Source: PALSA-350 sp963794165 (GTDB lineage: Bacteria > Acidobacteriota > Terriglobia > Terriglobales > Acidobacteriaceae). Taken from it: a stretch of 64,000 bases of DNA. Under the pieces are notes generated by a model. It was not told where the DNA came from. It saw nothing but the letters and a program-made list of their open reading frames with translations, and made no database searches. The position numbers were made by a program, and so were the translations under genes. The stretch is from the NCBI GenBank assembly GCA_963794165.1, contig CAWCCT010000011.1, positions 829,276-893,275 on the forward strand. Reading direction: 5' to 3'. The stretch's first letter is position 1; each line of letters begins with the position of its first letter. Positions 62,966-64,000 of the stretch are shown here, piece after piece.

Positions 62966-63343
62966 TTATAGGCGCTTGATGGCATGACGCTTCAGCGTGC
63001 TCCGTATCCATTCAGGGACAGATTGGTTCTTCGCCTTGGCCGCTGCCTCAATAGTCGACAATTCGCTCGGCGTTAAATCCGAAAACCACACGAGCTTGCG
63101 GCGTAGCCTTTGGTTCTCAATGCGCAGCTGCTTGTGAGTTCGCGCTGAATCGCCTGGTTCGCGTTGCCTGTGAGAGTGTACCCAGGCGTCAATTTCCTCG
63201 GGAATGGCCAGGACGACGGATTTGCCTTCTTGCTTTGGCCTGCGCACAGGCAACCCGAGTTCCGCTTCCCACCTCTGGGCGGTCCGAACCCCCTTACCCA
63301 GATACTTTGCGATATCTTTCCACGATGTGAGGACGGGGATCAT
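62966..63343 (-). CDS. Helix-turn-helix (excisionase/MerR-like) protein
   Basis: A 125-residue protein. The N-terminus (MIPVLTSWKDIAKYLGKGVR, TAQRWEAELGLPVRRPKQEG, AIPEEIDAWVHSH) is a MerR/excisionase-like DNA-binding domain found often in Acidobacteriota, where it commonly precedes other sensor domains. The rest is helical (SELSTIEAAAKAKNQSVPEW). It may act as a small regulator. It is divergent from the small gene at 63365. Confidence 0.75.
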   Translation of the reverse strand: MIPVLTSWKDIAKYLGKGVRTAQRWEAELGLPVRRPKQEGKSVVLAIPEEIDAWVHSHRQREPGDSARTHKQLRIENQRLRRKLVWFSDLTPSELSTIEAAAKAKNQSVPEWIRSTLKRHAIKRL

Positions 63344-63364
63344 TTCCGCTTCTGCGAGTTTAGG

Positions 63365-63628
63365 ATGAGAGTTGTGATCTGTGAAGAAAAGACTCGATCA
63401 TTAAAGCGATATGAGACGTCCACATCTGCCTTCTCCGACGCCGTACTGGAGCTGCATCGAAAGATCTGCACTTCTCCGAAAGACGAGTACGAACGGCTCG
63501 AACGGATTTCTAGTGATGCTCGGGTCAAATCAGAGCAAGCTAGATTAGCCATCCGAGACTGTGCGAATGACTCACATTGCCGGCCGGATGTGCGCAAAAC
63601 TTCGCCCCAGGATGCCCTAGGTCGGTAG
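63365..63628 (+). CDS. Small hypothetical protein
   Basis: An 87-residue frame, ATG at 63365. It is highly helical and charged (AFSDAVLELHRKICTSPKDE, YERLERISSDARVKSEQARL), with a terminal DCANDSHC. Proteins of this style (SPKDEYERL..) are frequent in acidobacterial genomes. Function unknown. It is divergent from the helix-turn-helix gene with 21 bp between starts. Confidence 0.55.
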   Translation: MRVVICEEKTRSLKRYETSTSAFSDAVLELHRKICTSPKDEYERLERISSDARVKSEQARLAIRDCANDSHCRPDVRKTSPQDALGR

Positions 63629-63754
63629 GCCTGAGGTACCCGGCTCTATGGCGGGCAAAAAAAGCCCCAGTCGGCAGACCAAGGCTAGTTGACCTAAGAA
63701 ATAGTTGTGAATTGCCAGCCACTATACGCCGATTGATGAATCTTTGTCACAGCC

Positions 63755-63973
63755 TTACTGCCAGGCCCTCGGGAAGCCCGGAACCGGCGTGCTTTTGATC
63801 ACCCTGACGCTCTGGCCTGGTCCTAAATGGATCTGGGCGATACGTTTCGGCGTGTCGCCCTCTTTGAAGATTTCAACATAAGGCGACCTCAATTCGCAGA
63901 AGTCGCCCTCATATTCCTCGATCGGGTCGCCTTTACCTTGAACGTGGTTGAAGAAGGCATACACGGACAGCAT
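63755..63973 (-). CDS. Small hypothetical protein
   Basis: A 72-residue frame on the minus strand starting near the window end (MLSVYAFFNHVQGKGDPIEE, YEGDFCELRSPYVEIFKEGD, RVIKSTPVPGFPRAWQ). Composition is protein-like with a beta-rich middle; a weak gagagag lies before the ATG. No family recognised. Confidence 0.45.
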   Translation of the reverse strand: MLSVYAFFNHVQGKGDPIEEYEGDFCELRSPYVEIFKEGDTPKRIAQIHLGPGQSVRVIKSTPVPGFPRAWQ

Positions 63974-64000
63974 GTTGCTCTCTTCATTGGATGGGTATAG

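Noticed and set aside
1..64000. CRISPR arrays, rRNA genes, insertion sequences with intact transposases
   Set aside because: No regularly spaced repeat array, no rRNA-like stretch and no transposase motif were seen; repeats present are isolated palindromes or attachment sites.

Overview
The gene content points to a soil-type Acidobacteriota (Terriglobia-like) genome. The markers are an Oar-type TonB-dependent receptor with a carboxypeptidase-like N-terminus, a multihaem cytochrome / TPR / CRTAC1 cluster, a terminase-small-subunit-like orphan gene, short palindromic intergenic repeats and many solute-binding, efflux and sugar-acid genes. This is inference from family content; no rRNA or other phylogenetic marker lies in the window.

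Layout. 0-3.2 kb: IclR regulator, secreted PQQ-type dehydrogenase and SDR dehydrogenase, an apparent oxidative catabolic operon. 3.2-6.5 kb: sparse region with small genes, an orphan terminase-like gene and control sites. 6.5-12.2 kb: first tripartite RND efflux operon (TolC, adaptor, pump). 12.2-15.7 kb: palindromic repeats, a CotH-type lipoprotein and a secreted protein. 15.8-18.7 kb: a response regulator / histidine kinase / response regulator set. 18.9-22.9 kb: a PaoABC-like molybdenum hydroxylase with a Tat signal. 23.1-29.6 kb: second RND operon (adaptor, pump, TolC). 30-32 kb: VOC protein divergent from a TetR regulator.

32.2-57.0 kb is the most notable region. A perfect 45-bp direct repeat (32185-32229 and 56965-57009), equal to the 3' part of a tRNA-Glu(UUC) gene on the minus strand, brackets 24.8 kb. 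Integrase remnants lie next to both copies, so this looks like a tRNA-targeted genomic island. Its left half is intact: AraC regulator, 7-haem cytochrome, TPR protein, CRTAC1 protein, TonB receptor, D-threonine-aldolase-like enzyme, GH-like secreted enzyme and cyclase/lactonase-like hydrolase. Its centre (46.6-53.2 kb) holds a sugar-acid pathway broken by many single-base frameshifts: SDR, IlvD/Edd-type dehydratase, DapA-type aldolase, a second GH-like gene and an MFS transporter. An intact SDR and a class III aminotransferase follow.

57.2-60.5 kb carries a coupled recombinase cassette: a small gene, a serine recombinase and three successive related tyrosine recombinases, the last three broken. 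60.5-64 kb returns to ordinary small genes and a YihY-family membrane protein.

A shared regulatory signature links two distant loci. Tandem 11-bp repeats with the core CCTTACA / CCTGACA occur upstream of the response-regulator operon (15759-15791) and, inverted, upstream of the first RND operon (6154-6175). This suggests that the OmpR-type regulator at 15854 controls both.
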